From NCBI RefSeq assembly GCF_000022085.1, contig NC_011892.1:372001-436000 (forward strand): 64,000 bases of DNA, given 5' to 3'. Origin of the DNA: Methylobacterium nodulans ORS 2060. Lineage in GTDB: Bacteria; Pseudomonadota; Alphaproteobacteria; Rhizobiales; Beijerinckiaceae. The notes under the pieces are model-generated. The model was not told the DNA's origin and made no database searches. It worked only from the letters and a program-made list of their open reading frames with translations. This document shows positions 28,755 through 37,649 of the stretch, piece after piece. Every line of letters starts with the position of its first letter. Position 1 is the stretch's first letter. The translations under genes and the position numbers were made by a program.

Positions 28755-30155
28755 TCAGATCACCGGCACGGCGGCCCCGGTTGTGGTCCCGGTATTCTCA
28801 GCCTGCTCAGCCTCCTCCGCAGTCGGTGCGGCCTCCCCCGACAGGACCTGCTGCATACGCGCGGTATCCAAGGCGTTTTCCCACTTCGAGATCGCCAGCG
28901 TGCCCACCCCATTGCCGATCAGGTTGGTGACCGCTCGCACCTCCGCCAGGATCCGGTCGACGCCGAGCAGCAGCGCGAGACCAGACACGGGCAGGTGGTG
29001 GATCGAGGACATGGAGGCCGCCAGCGTCACGAACGCTGCACCCGAGACCGCGGCAGCGCCCTTCGAGGTCAGGAGCATGACGCCCAAGATCGAGAGCTGC
29101 TCGCCGAGCGTCAGATCGATGTTGAAGGCCTGCGCGATGAAGAGAGCGGCCATCGTCAAGTAGACGCACGTGCCGTCGAGGTTGAACGAATAGCCCGTCG
29201 GCAGCACGAGCCCGACCACCGGTTTGGCGCAGCCGAGCTTCTCCATCTTCACGAGCATGCGTGGCAGCACCGTCTCGGACGACGAAGTGCCGATAACGAC
29301 GAAGATCTCCTCCTTGATGTAGACAAGGAAGCGCCAGAGGCTGAATCCGGTCAGCCGCGCCACGAAGCCCAGCACGAGGAAGACGAAGGCGATGCAGGTC
29401 ACGTAAACGCCGACCACCAGCAGGAACACCTGCTGGAGCGAGCCGATCCCATACTTTCCGACCGTGAAGGCCATGGCGCCGAAGGCGCCGAGCGGCGCGA
29501 TGCGCATGATGAAGCCGATGATCCCAAACAGGCCATGCGAGGCCTCCTCAAGGATCTTCACGAGCAGCTTGGTGTGCTGGCTGAAATGCGAGAGCGCAAC
29601 TCCGAACAGCACGGCGACGAACAGAACTTGCAGGATCTCGCCCTTGGCGAACGCGTCGAAGAAGGTAGTTGGGATAATATGCAGAAGGAAATCGACAGTG
29701 CTCAGCTTCTGCGAGCTGGCCACGAAACCCGTGATGCTCGATGCGTCGAGCGTGGCCGGATCTGCATTGATGCCGACGCCAGGCTTGAGCACGTTGCCGA
29801 CGACGAGGCCGATCACGAGCGCCAGGGTCGTGAGAATCTCGAAGTAGATCAGCGCCTTCAGGCCGACCCGGCCGACCTCCTTGAGGTCACCCATCTTCGC
29901 GATGCCGACAGAGACGGTGATGAAGATGACGGGGCCAATCATCATCTTTATCATTTTGATGAAGCCATCGCCGAACGGCTTCATCTGCTCTGCCAGTCCA
30001 GGATAGAAGTGGCCCAGGGCAATCCCGGCCGCCAGGGCGAAGAGCACCTGCGGATAGAGCCGCTTGTAGATCGGGACCGGTCGTTTCGCGGCGTCTCCGC
30101 TGCCGGGACCGCTCGATCGTCGCGGGTCGTGCAAACTGCCGTTCAGCGTAGCCAT
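28755..30155 (-). CDS. dctA: C4-dicarboxylate:cation symporter
   Basis: A 466-residue member of the dicarboxylate/amino acid:cation symporter family. Recognisable elements are [20 protein letters not shown], the serine-rich re-entrant loop [14 protein letters not shown], the motif [18 protein letters not shown] and the segment [14 protein letters not shown]. DctA imports succinate, fumarate and malate with protons or sodium. The ATG at 30155 has a GGAGGAAA site. It closes a minus-strand run that encodes a fumarase and a succinate dehydrogenase/fumarate reductase, so uptake of a C4 acid for this module is the obvious role. Confidence 0.92.
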   Translation of the reverse strand: MATLNGSLHDPRRSSGPGSGDAAKRPVPIYKRLYPQVLFALAAGIALGHFYPGLAEQMKPFGDGFIKMIKMMIGPVIFITVSVGIAKMGDLKEVGRVGLKALIYFEILTTLALVIGLVVGNVLKPGVGINADPATLDASSITGFVASSQKLSTVDFLLHIIPTTFFDAFAKGEILQVLFVAVLFGVALSHFSQHTKLLVKILEEASHGLFGIIGFIMRIAPLGAFGAMAFTVGKYGIGSLQQVFLLVVGVYVTCIAFVFLVLGFVARLTGFSLWRFLVYIKEEIFVVIGTSSSETVLPRMLVKMEKLGCAKPVVGLVLPTGYSFNLDGTCVYLTMAALFIAQAFNIDLTLGEQLSILGVMLLTSKGAAAVSGAAFVTLAASMSSIHHLPVSGLALLLGVDRILAEVRAVTNLIGNGVGTLAISKWENALDTARMQQVLSGEAAPTAEEAEQAENTGTTTGAAVPVI

Positions 30156-30319
30156 GACTTTCCTCCTGTTGCCTGTACTGGCGTGGCAATCGTCTGGACC
30201 ACCATTCTTGTCGGAAGAGCGCAGGTTGGATCCGGCGCCCTTTTGCGGGGTTCCCAGACGCGAAAAGACGCGTCTTGATTACGTGAGCAATTACCAACCT
30301 GATTGATGCGTCCGCCGCC

Positions 30320-31159
30320 CTACAGGATCTTGAGAAGATCCCGGGCGTTGCGCCACATGATCATTTCAAGATTTTCTGGCTTGATCGGCAGCTTCTGGAA
30401 CCACTTGGCATAGTCATGCACGGGCGCGAACGGGAAGGCGCTGGCGTAGAGGATCCGGTCCGCCAGCCATCCGTCGGCGGCACGGACGTAGTCATCCATG
30501 CCCGGAAGGTTCGCGAGGAGATAATCGGGGGAGAGATAGAGGTTTGGTCGGCGGAACGCGATGTGCAGGATCTGGTGGACCCACGGCCAGTTTCCGTGAG
30601 AGGAGACGATCCGGAGCGCAGGAAAATCCGCGAGCACCCGGTCAAGGTGCTCCGGCGAGGTGAAACTGATGTCCGGACCGGCATTGCCACCTGTCATGAT
30701 GATCAGTGGCAGGCCACGGTCTTCGAGATGCGCGTAGATGGGATAGAGACGGCGGTCGTCGGTGTGCATTGGAACCGTCGCACCGCCGGGCTCGATGTTG
30801 AAGGCTTTGAAGCCGGCTGCGATGGCGGTATCGATGGCGGTGGCGGCCTTTCGGCGATCCGTCGGATCGATCGAGGCCACCGGAATGAACCGACCGCTAT
30901 GCGTGTCGCAGAACTCCTTCACGACCGCGTTGTCCACGGAGCCGAGGCTGCCGGACTCACGTCCGACGACTACGCCGTGGGTAACGCCGGCCTGGTCCAT
31001 CTCCTGGATCAGCAGGTCGATAGACCTTTCCTGGGCCGCCAGTGATGGCGTGAAGCCGATGGATCGCGTCATCCGGTCCCGGCGCTCGGCTCCCGCATAC
31101 ATCGCCGTGCCGAGAAAATCCTTGAACGGTGGTCTGATGCGGAAGTCGATGATCTTCAT
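30320..31159 (-). CDS. Amidohydrolase family 2 protein lacking the usual metal ligands
   Basis: A 279-residue TIM-barrel protein of the amidohydrolase_2 family. The fold landmarks are present: IPVASIDPTDRRKA, the GFKAFNIEPGG strand, SSHGNWPWVHQIL and the C-terminal MIMWRNARDLLKIL. However, the N-terminal HxH metal motif reads DFRIRPP (Arg at residues 7 and 9), and the terminal catalytic Asp of the usual GSDxP reads YASAFPF. It may therefore be metal-free or bind differently. It lies between the fumarase genes and dctA, which implies a substrate feeding into or out of C4 acids. Confidence 0.8.
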   Translation of the reverse strand: MKIIDFRIRPPFKDFLGTAMYAGAERRDRMTRSIGFTPSLAAQERSIDLLIQEMDQAGVTHGVVVGRESGSLGSVDNAVVKEFCDTHSGRFIPVASIDPTDRRKAATAIDTAIAAGFKAFNIEPGGATVPMHTDDRRLYPIYAHLEDRGLPLIIMTGGNAGPDISFTSPEHLDRVLADFPALRIVSSHGNWPWVHQILHIAFRRPNLYLSPDYLLANLPGMDDYVRAADGWLADRILYASAFPFAPVHDYAKWFQKLPIKPENLEMIMWRNARDLLKIL

Positions 31160-31315
31160 GTGATGGCTCCGGGCACGGCTGTGGGAGTCAGTTGTCACTG
31201 GGCCGGCCGCTGCTCGTTGCAATGGAAATTCGATGAGCTGCGACCGTCTTTTTCCGGACATCGAGAGACACAATTTCGTGCAGGCACCGGCCGGATCTGG
31301 CCTCGACGATCATGA

Positions 31316-31987
31316 TCAGATTACTTCTTCCGTCTTGTCGCTCGTCTCCCCATACCGCCGCAGCGTCGCCGGCTTGGTGCCTTCATAGAGTTTGGCGAGC
31401 CCGGGAGTGATCTTGTCGTTCTCGCGCTCGAACAGGGATCGTCCCTCAAGATCGCTTTCAACGATGAACGGTCCGAACCTCTCAACGTCCAGCACCCAGA
31501 CGGCCTGGGCAAGGCCGAGCTCGTTGCGCCAGTAGACTCCCGGAACCTCCCGGATGCCCCGTCCGAGTAGCGCTCCCGTGCCGTAGCCGACCGTGGTGAG
31601 GTAGATCGCGTTGTTCGGAACAAAGATGCTCCGGTAGATCTCGGAGGTCATGCCTCCCTTACCAATGATGATGTTGCAGCCGGACAACTTGAACCAGCCA
31701 TCCAGCCATTTCGCGAACCGGAAGGACGCCGTCGCGGTGACGGCCCCGATGGTGAAGCGGCCGTCAGGTTCGATCGTGGCAGCGGGTGAGCAATGGAAAT
31801 TGGCGGTGCCGAGATCGACGTTCGCGGCCGGCATGCCGGCCCCTTCCTCGATGGCTCTCTTGTAGACACCCTCCCGCGCCGTGAAGAGCCGTCCAGTCAG
31901 GTAGACGACTGTTCCGATCTCGAGGGCACGGAGATTCTCTGTCGAGGCCGGCAGCTTGAGTTCGACGGTCTTGAGTGTGTTCGTCAT
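31316..31987 (-). CDS. Fumarate hydratase / tartrate dehydratase, beta subunit
   Basis: A 223-residue protein matching the C-terminal (beta) domain of class I fumarases and of two-subunit fumarases/tartrate dehydratases. Segments include LEIGTVVYLTGRLFTAREG, the catalytic-region FHCSPAATIEPDG, and IIGKGGMTSEIY. It starts at ATG 31987, 5 bp after the alpha-subunit stop, so the two are translated together. The pair would hydrate fumarate to malate or dehydrate tartrate. The neighbouring dicarboxylate carrier and complex II-like enzyme favour fumarate, but tartrate cannot be excluded. Confidence 0.87.
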   Translation of the reverse strand: MTNTLKTVELKLPASTENLRALEIGTVVYLTGRLFTAREGVYKRAIEEGAGMPAANVDLGTANFHCSPAATIEPDGRFTIGAVTATASFRFAKWLDGWFKLSGCNIIIGKGGMTSEIYRSIFVPNNAIYLTTVGYGTGALLGRGIREVPGVYWRNELGLAQAVWVLDVERFGPFIVESDLEGRSLFERENDKITPGLAKLYEGTKPATLRRYGETSDKTEEVI

Positions 31988-31992
31988 AGCCG

Positions 31993-32952
31993 TTACTCCG
32001 CTGCAACGGAGAGAGGCGCGGTCCAGTCCACCGTCTCGCGGCGCGAGTAGTCGGTGAACCACTCCGGATCGGTGCGATATTCGACACGACCGTCGCCGTG
32101 GATACGGGCGGTCGCCCGCCGCGACGAGAGACAGAACATGTGCACGCTCATCGGCATGCCGCCGGTATGGCAGTAGCCGACCTCGATGTTGCAATCGACG
32201 ACCATCGAGGAGCCCATGAAGCCCATGGCGCCCATGCCGATCGAGTTGCCGAGCTCTCGGAGTTCGATCTCCAACTCGGCAATCTTGGGGTCGGGGTTGC
32301 GGCTGCCGACCGTGCGCAGGCAGGAGGCCTGTTTGCCCAGCACCATGCAGGCATCTTTCGAGCCGCCGAGACCGACGCCGATGATGGCTGGCTGGCAGGC
32401 GAGACCGCGCTTGCCGAAGGCGACGAGCGTGTCGAGGAAGAAGCGCTTGATCCCCTGCAGGCCGTCGCCCGGAAAGAGCATCCGGTAGTCCGAGCCGAAC
32501 AGCCCGCCCTTGTGAACGGTCGTGAGGTCGATCCAGTCCGCGTCCGGGTGGAAAGCGTACTCGATCTCAGGAGCGTTGATGCCGACGTTGTTGTCATGAT
32601 CGGTGCGCCAGAGCGGATGGACGCGGTTGGGGCGCAGCGGTACCGTGCGGGTCGCGGTGGCCGTGGCGCGCCGCAGCGCGCCCTCGACGGCGATCGGACC
32701 GCCTTCGGGCCGCGCGTCGTTGCCGTACTTGACGTACCAGCGCGGAACCCCGGTATCACCGCACATGGCGCGCCTGTCTTCCTTAGCGGCCTCGTAGTTC
32801 TCTAGCATCGCCTGGATCACGAAAGAGGACAGGTCGCCCTTCTCGGTATCCGCGCATCGGCGAAGTCCGGCGAGGTAGTCCTCAGGGATCTCGATGGCAG
32901 CTTTCGCCATCAAGGTCTCCGCCGTGCTCTCGATTTTTGAAATAGAAATCAT
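31993..32952 (-). CDS. Fumarate hydratase / tartrate dehydratase, alpha subunit ([4Fe-4S])
   Basis: A 319-residue alpha subunit. Cluster-ligand Cys residues are in RAMCGDTGVPRWYVK, in the KDACMVLGKQ region and in VDCNIEVGYCHTGG; GIGVGLGGSKD and MGAMGFMGSSMVVD are family segments. The ATG at 32952 follows a GGAAGAGG site; an ATG at 32970 would add six residues. With the beta subunit it forms an iron-sulfur hydratase, which is oxygen-sensitive in known homologues. A 157-bp gap separates it from the flavoprotein gene upstream. Confidence 0.87.
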   Translation of the reverse strand: MISISKIESTAETLMAKAAIEIPEDYLAGLRRCADTEKGDLSSFVIQAMLENYEAAKEDRRAMCGDTGVPRWYVKYGNDARPEGGPIAVEGALRRATATATRTVPLRPNRVHPLWRTDHDNNVGINAPEIEYAFHPDADWIDLTTVHKGGLFGSDYRMLFPGDGLQGIKRFFLDTLVAFGKRGLACQPAIIGVGLGGSKDACMVLGKQASCLRTVGSRNPDPKIAELEIELRELGNSIGMGAMGFMGSSMVVDCNIEVGYCHTGGMPMSVHMFCLSSRRATARIHGDGRVEYRTDPEWFTDYSRRETVDWTAPLSVAAE

Positions 32953-33109
32953 AATCGCCTCTTCCGCCATGGGCAGAGTCGTGCTGGCGACACAACACTT
33001 CGTCTGCTCAATCTCTTCACGTATTCTCAGATTTTGAAAGGTACTGAGCGATATTAGCTCGTCCGCTGCGTCAGAGTGACACTCGCCGCACGGCCGGCGC
33101 GGTAGTTCA

Positions 33110-34849
33110 TCATTCCGCCGCCACGGGCGTTGGTTCGAGCAGACTCTCGCCCGGCCGAACACGGGTGAAGAGAACTGGCTCGTCGGAGATCGACAGCCCC
33201 TCCCCGCTCCGGCGAACGACGGTGTAGGTCGAGGTCGCCAGATCGCCCGGCTCGGGGAAGTCGGACCGGAAATGGGCGCCGCGCGAATTTGTCCGGCGCT
33301 GCGCCGCAAGCGCGACGACCCGACTCGTCTCAACCAGCGACTGCAGGTTCATCCAGTCGTGCCAAGTCAGGTTGAAGGCCCGGTCGCCATCCGGGATGCC
33401 GGTCTCGAGGAGTTCACCCTCAATCTCGTCCAACCCCGCAAGGCCCCTGGCGAGACCCGAAGCGTCGCGGACCACGCCGACATCATCCCACATCAGATCC
33501 ATCAGCCGCTCGCGCAACGCATTGACGTCGCCGGGCTTGCGGCCGAACGGGTGCAGGCACCGCGCCGCCTCCGCCTTGAGCACCTCCTCGTCGGGCACGC
33601 GGCGGCGGCCGTTCTCGTGAACCCAGCCGGGCATTACGTCGCCGGCGATTCCGCCGAAGACAGTCGAATTGGCGACGCCATTGCCACCAAGGCGGTTTGC
33701 GCCGTGCATGCCACTGGCGTCTTCTCCCGCCACAAACAGGCCGGGCAGTTCGGTCGAGGTGTCGGGACGGCAGACGACACCGCCCATAAAGTAGTGAGCA
33801 GTCGGCACGACTTCGACGAGGCCGCCCGCGAGGTCGAAGCCGCAATCGCGGCAGCGATCAACCATGCCCTTGAACTGTTTTCTGACCTTGTCCGGACCGA
33901 GATGGCTCATCCGGATAAAGACACCGCCGTTGGGACTCGTGCGGCCGGCGCGCATCTCGGAATAAATCGAGCGGCTCACGATGTCGCGGGTGGCGCGCTC
34001 CAGGCGCGGATCGTAGTCGCCCATGAACCGCCGCATGGCCCCGTCGAGCAGATGGCCGCCCGCGCCTCTGAGGCCCTCCTCCAGGACCGTGCCGGTCATG
34101 CGGGTGTCCGGGCCGGCGAGCAGTCCCGTCGGGTGGAACTGCACCATCTCCATGTCGCGCAACGGCAGGCCGGCGCGCAGGGCCATGGCGAGGCCGTCCA
34201 TGCTCTTGTCGCCGGACGGTGTGTGATAGCGGTACATCGTCGGGCCGCCGCCCGTCGCCAGCAGGACGGCGCCGGCCTGGACGAAGCGAAGGCCGCCGGT
34301 GCGTACGTCGATCATCAGCACGCCGGACAGGGCGGTGCCGCTCCGGTCAGGAATCAGGGCGAGGGCCCGGTGCTCCTCGAGCTTGCGGATCGCCTTGCGC
34401 TTCCACACCTGCTCCATCAGGCGGTTGATGATCTCGATGCCGGTGAGGTCGCCCTTGTGCACCGTCCGGTCGAAGGTCTGGCCGGCGAAGGCCTTGCCAT
34501 GCAGCGAGCCGTCGGCGTTGCGGTCGAAAAAGCAGCCGACCTCGTTCTCCAGTTCGCGCACGCGCTCCGGGGCGGTGGACACGAGCGTCCAGGCGAGCTC
34601 CTGGTTGGGCAGCCACTTGCCGCCCTCGATCGTGTCCATGAAGTGCCGCTCGACGGAGTCTCCCTTGTGCAGGGCGACGTTGTAGCCACCCTGGACCATG
34701 CGGGTGCAGCCGCACTTGCCGAGCAGCCCCTTGGTCGCGAGCGTCACGCTGAGAGTCGGATCGCGGTCGTAGGCATGAAGGGCCGCGAAGAGGCCGGCGC
34801 CACCCGATCCAAGAACTAGGATATCGGTTTCGATGCGTTCGATCATCAT
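33110..34849 (-). CDS. Succinate dehydrogenase/fumarate reductase flavoprotein subunit
   Basis: A 579-residue FAD-binding subunit. The Rossmann motif is DILVLGSGGAGLFAALHA, the substrate region includes MVQFHPTGLLAGP and HYFMGGVVCR, and the C-terminal helical part ends VRPGESLLEPTPVAAE. The residue that carries covalent FAD in SdhA/FrdA (His in RSHTVxAQGG) aligns with Cys48 in GKCGCTRMVQGG. FAD is therefore either noncovalent or differently attached. The gene starts ATGATG at 34849, 8 bp after the preceding anchor gene, in a four-gene unit. Confidence 0.88.
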   Translation of the reverse strand: MMIERIETDILVLGSGGAGLFAALHAYDRDPTLSVTLATKGLLGKCGCTRMVQGGYNVALHKGDSVERHFMDTIEGGKWLPNQELAWTLVSTAPERVRELENEVGCFFDRNADGSLHGKAFAGQTFDRTVHKGDLTGIEIINRLMEQVWKRKAIRKLEEHRALALIPDRSGTALSGVLMIDVRTGGLRFVQAGAVLLATGGGPTMYRYHTPSGDKSMDGLAMALRAGLPLRDMEMVQFHPTGLLAGPDTRMTGTVLEEGLRGAGGHLLDGAMRRFMGDYDPRLERATRDIVSRSIYSEMRAGRTSPNGGVFIRMSHLGPDKVRKQFKGMVDRCRDCGFDLAGGLVEVVPTAHYFMGGVVCRPDTSTELPGLFVAGEDASGMHGANRLGGNGVANSTVFGGIAGDVMPGWVHENGRRRVPDEEVLKAEAARCLHPFGRKPGDVNALRERLMDLMWDDVGVVRDASGLARGLAGLDEIEGELLETGIPDGDRAFNLTWHDWMNLQSLVETSRVVALAAQRRTNSRGAHFRSDFPEPGDLATSTYTVVRRSGEGLSISDEPVLFTRVRPGESLLEPTPVAAE

Positions 34850-34857
34850 CGTCGGCC

Positions 34858-35205
34858 TCACAGAACCCGCACGAGGAAGGCGAAGGCGATCACGGCGGCA
34901 GTTGCGCCGGCAGCCGATGCCAGCCTCAGTTGATTGACGCGCCAGTCGAAGTTCTCCACGAATAGAACGCGCAATCCCCCCAAGAAATGGACGGCGAGCA
35001 GGAAGACCAAGCCGCCTTCGGCGATCTTCACGACCGGGGTGTCCGTCCAGTGCAGAAAGCCGTCCAGTTCGGAGGCGCCCTGCAGCGAGAGACCGAGGGC
35101 GAGGAAGTGGAACGGCAGGAAGGCCGCGAGACCGAGCCCGGAGATCCGGTGCACCATGGCGGCGATCCAGAGGGCGTTCCGGCAGTAGGAGCGAGGCGCA
35201 CTCAT
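34858..35205 (-). CDS. Succinate dehydrogenase/fumarate reductase cytochrome b-like membrane anchor (SdhC-like)
   Basis: A 115-residue protein with three helices. The candidate haem or quinone region is WIAAMVHRISGLGLAAFLPFHF, where HRISG matches the SdhC signature, and a second His lies in VHFLGGLRVL. It overlaps the upstream anchor gene by 4 bp and lies 8 bp before the flavoprotein gene. It would hold the enzyme in the inner membrane and pass electrons to or from quinone. Confidence 0.85.
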   Translation of the reverse strand: MSAPRSYCRNALWIAAMVHRISGLGLAAFLPFHFLALGLSLQGASELDGFLHWTDTPVVKIAEGGLVFLLAVHFLGGLRVLFVENFDWRVNQLRLASAAGATAAVIAFAFLVRVL

Positions 35206-35531
35206 CCGAACACCACGGCAAAGACGGCCCGAGCGCCAAGCACGACGAGGAGGACACCGAAGGCCGAGGCGGCGAGGGAGGCCGTGCGTGGTTGCATCGG
35301 TACCCACTCGGTCAGGATGCCGCGCAGGCCGATTGCGGCATGGATCGCCGCGGCGGCCACGAAGGTCCCGTAGAAGAGGGCCCAGGCGATGCTGCCGCGC
35401 GTCCGGCTTAGGATGTCGGACGCCGAAAGACCGTGCCGCGTCGCGTAGAACATTACGGCCATATGGATGAGGACCAGCGGCGCCATCAGCGCCGCGGTGC
35501 CGCGCTGCCAGACGTAGAGACGGACGTTCAT
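35202..35531 (-). CDS. Second membrane anchor subunit (SdhD/FrdD-like)
   Basis: A 109-residue protein with three hydrophobic helices (residues about 10-30, 45-68 and 82-106). His residues in PLVLIHMAVMFYATRHGLS and AAIHAAIGLRGIL are candidate haem ligands. Its ATG overlaps the iron-sulfur subunit stop by 4 bp and its own stop overlaps the next gene by 4 bp, typical of a tightly coupled operon. The order iron-sulfur, anchor, anchor, flavoprotein differs from the common sdhCDAB order. Confidence 0.83.
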   Translation of the reverse strand: MNVRLYVWQRGTAALMAPLVLIHMAVMFYATRHGLSASDILSRTRGSIAWALFYGTFVAAAAIHAAIGLRGILTEWVPMQPRTASLAASAFGVLLVVLGARAVFAVVFG

Positions 35532-36262
35532 GACTTCAGCTCGCCACGCAGATAGGCCTTCGTTGCCATTCGCTTCAGGAGCGAGATCGACCCGGTTGGG
35601 TTGAGGGACTGGGGACAGAATTCCTGGCAGGACTGGTGCGAGTGGCAGGCATGGCAGCCGCCGCTCGCCGCCACGGCCGCGAGCCGGGGCTCCTGGCCAC
35701 TGTCGCGCCGGTCGTTCATCAGCGTCCAGGCCCGGTTCAAGGCCGCGGGCCCGAGATATTCGTTGTTCCAGCGCACGGTATCGCAGCCGGCGTAGCACAC
35801 GCCGCAGTTGATGCACTCGATGCCAGCATCGGCGGCGGCGCGTTCCGGCTCGTCGGGGCGGATGGCCTCGACGGGATCCCAGCGCGTCCTGGACGGCTCG
35901 AACACGCCTCCGGCCTTCTGCCACTTCTCGAAGAACGGCCGCATGTCGGCGGCGAGATCCTTGATGATCGGCAGGTTCGAGAGCGGAGCGATCTTGAGCG
36001 TCCCGCCTTTGGCGACCTTTGAGACATGCGTCCGACAGGTCCACCGCGGGCGCCCGTTCACGGTCATGCCGCAGGAGCCACACATGCCGACACGGCAGGC
36101 GAACCGGTACGACAAAGTCGGATCGATGTGACGCTGCACGTGCGTCACCACGTCGAGGACCGTTTGATTCTCTCGACTGGGGACGGTGTAGGTCTTGAAG
36201 GCACCGTCGTGACCACCGCGCCAGATGGACACAGACAAGGAGCCAGACTCCTGGTGCGACAT
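35528..36262 (-). CDS. Succinate dehydrogenase/fumarate reductase iron-sulfur subunit
   Basis: A 244-residue subunit. The [2Fe-2S] ligands are in RFACRVGMCGSCGM plus WTCRTHV (residues about 54-80). The second domain has CINCGVCYAGC and the third group CHACHSHQSCQEFCPQSLNP, matching [4Fe-4S] and [3Fe-4S] ligation with an extra Cys/His-rich loop. It links the flavoprotein to the membrane quinone site. It is the first gene of the operon; the start ATG is at 36262, and a palindrome lies 70-92 bp upstream. Confidence 0.87.
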   Translation of the reverse strand: MSHQESGSLSVSIWRGGHDGAFKTYTVPSRENQTVLDVVTHVQRHIDPTLSYRFACRVGMCGSCGMTVNGRPRWTCRTHVSKVAKGGTLKIAPLSNLPIIKDLAADMRPFFEKWQKAGGVFEPSRTRWDPVEAIRPDEPERAAADAGIECINCGVCYAGCDTVRWNNEYLGPAALNRAWTLMNDRRDSGQEPRLAAVAASGGCHACHSHQSCQEFCPQSLNPTGSISLLKRMATKAYLRGELKS

Positions 36263-36331
36263 CTTGCGCTTTCCTCCAGTGGTCTTATCAGCTGGAACCA
36301 TTCCTAACAATCCTTCTCGTTGAATACAATC

Positions 36332-36354
36332 GAATAAATATCAAGAATTTATTC
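36332..36354. promoter_or_regulatory. Inverted repeat GAATAAAT-N7-ATTTATTC upstream of the complex II-like operon
   Basis: A perfect 8-bp inverted repeat with a 7-base spacer sits in the AT-rich 100-bp gap between the LysR gene stop (36363) and the iron-sulfur gene start (36262). Its place, about 70-90 bp before the first gene, suits a LysR-type operator. It could also act as a terminator of the LysR gene, but no run of T follows on the minus strand. Confidence 0.45.
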
Positions 36355-36362
36355 AATTTTGC

Positions 36363-37283
36363 TCAAGCAAGGGCGGTGCCCTGCCCGGCTCGCGGTCGTC
36401 GGCGTACCTGTGCCACGACGCCGGCCTCCTGCTTCAGGACGTCGAGCAGGACGTTCACGAGGGCCGTTTTGGTGTGTCCCTCGGTCTGCACCACGCCGAC
36501 CACTCGGTGAGCGGGCGTTCCGGAAAATCGCAACGTGCGGACGGGCAACTCGCTCGGGTCCTCTCCCGCCCGTTGCGGAACGACCGAGACGCCGAGACCG
36601 TGGTGGACCATGGTCCGGATGGCCTCCAACGTATCGAGCGCCATGATTTCCCGGACCTTGAAATTGCGCCTCTTCAGGAAGTCGTCGATGAGTTGTCCGA
36701 CCCACGCCTGTCGCGAGTAGCGGATGAAGGGCTGGCTTTCGAGCAACTCCTCGGCCTTCCGCCCCGGCATGTCAGTCGGAGCGATCAGGATTAGTGGCTC
36801 GCGTGCATAGGGGGACCAGCGCAGGCCCGAGTCCGTGAGTGTGAAGTCGCTGACGACGGCCGCATCGAGCACGCCCCGCTGGACACGGCCGACGAGATCC
36901 TTCGACAAGCCCATTGCCAATTCGACGTGAAGCGCGGGGTAGCGTTCGCGTAAGTCCTTCAAGGCCCTTGGCATCAGCCCGGTGATGACGCTTGGAACGA
37001 CGCCGAGCCGCAGATGGCCTTCGACAAGCGCGTCGGACGCGACCTGGAAGAGGCGATCGTAGGCCGCAACGGCCTCGATCGCGTGCGGAAGGAAGGCTCG
37101 ACCGGCCGCGGATAGGCTCGGCGGCCGCTTCGACCGATCGAAGAGCGTCACGCCGAACTCGTCCTCAAGCGCCTTCATCTGGACCGTCACCGCCGACTGG
37201 GTGCGTCCCACCTGCCGAGATGCCGCAGCGAAGGAGCCTCCTTCGGCGACGGCCAAGAAGGTCCGAAGCTCACGAATGGCCAC
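36363..37283 (-). CDS. LysR-family transcriptional regulator of the dicarboxylate module
   Basis: A 306-residue LysR protein. The DNA-binding helices are GSFAAASRQVGRTQSAVTVQ followed by LEDEFGVTLFDRSKR, and the effector domain begins at GHLRLGVVPSVITGLMP. The GTG at 37283 was chosen because a GGAGGA site lies five bases upstream; the GTG at 37301 overlaps that site. It is immediately upstream of the succinate dehydrogenase-like operon on the same strand and most probably regulates it. It resembles the LysR at 38015 in length and in the FIRYSRQAWVG/FIRFDRRVWAG segment. Confidence 0.87.
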   Translation of the reverse strand: MAIRELRTFLAVAEGGSFAAASRQVGRTQSAVTVQMKALEDEFGVTLFDRSKRPPSLSAAGRAFLPHAIEAVAAYDRLFQVASDALVEGHLRLGVVPSVITGLMPRALKDLRERYPALHVELAMGLSKDLVGRVQRGVLDAAVVSDFTLTDSGLRWSPYAREPLILIAPTDMPGRKAEELLESQPFIRYSRQAWVGQLIDDFLKRRNFKVREIMALDTLEAIRTMVHHGLGVSVVPQRAGEDPSELPVRTLRFSGTPAHRVVGVVQTEGHTKTALVNVLLDVLKQEAGVVAQVRRRPRAGQGTALA

Positions 37284-37649
37284 GATGTCCTCCGAAACCA
37301 CTGAATGATCGAGCGACCGCGTATGCCGCGCCGCTCCAGGCCGGTCCAGGGATCAGCGGTACCTTCGATTGCGGAGGAAGATGCTTGCGGACTCTGAGAC
37401 TGGTCCGATTTGAACCGGGGCTGCTGAGTTTGCGGACGCCGCGGTCACGATTGAGTGCCGGGTCTGATCTGGCTTAAGGCCGATCCTGTTCAGGACGAGC
37501 GTGCGCCGGCCGGGCGACGGCTTATGCGTCCTGCTTCGTGACAGGGTGTCCGACTTCCCCTCCCGAGATGATCACAGGAGCCGTTTCGACCGGCGCTCCA
37601 GTCGTCCGGAAAAAAGGAGCGGGCAATGGGTTGTCCTCTCCTCCGGCGC
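37284..37649. other. Spacer without a recognised gene
   Basis: About 360 bp between the LysR gene and the mmsA 3' fragment. I find no credible gene. The minus-strand frame that continues the mmsA fragment to a stop at 37572 looks like random readthrough. Confidence 0.4.

Noticed and set aside
28710..30278. Plus-strand open frame of over 500 codons
   Set aside because: It is the reverse shadow of dctA, which has clear transporter motifs; the plus frame is rich in Arg, Glu and His as expected from antisense high-GC codons.
33272..34819. Plus-strand open frame of 515 codons
   Set aside because: Antisense of the flavoprotein subunit gene; no recognisable protein features.
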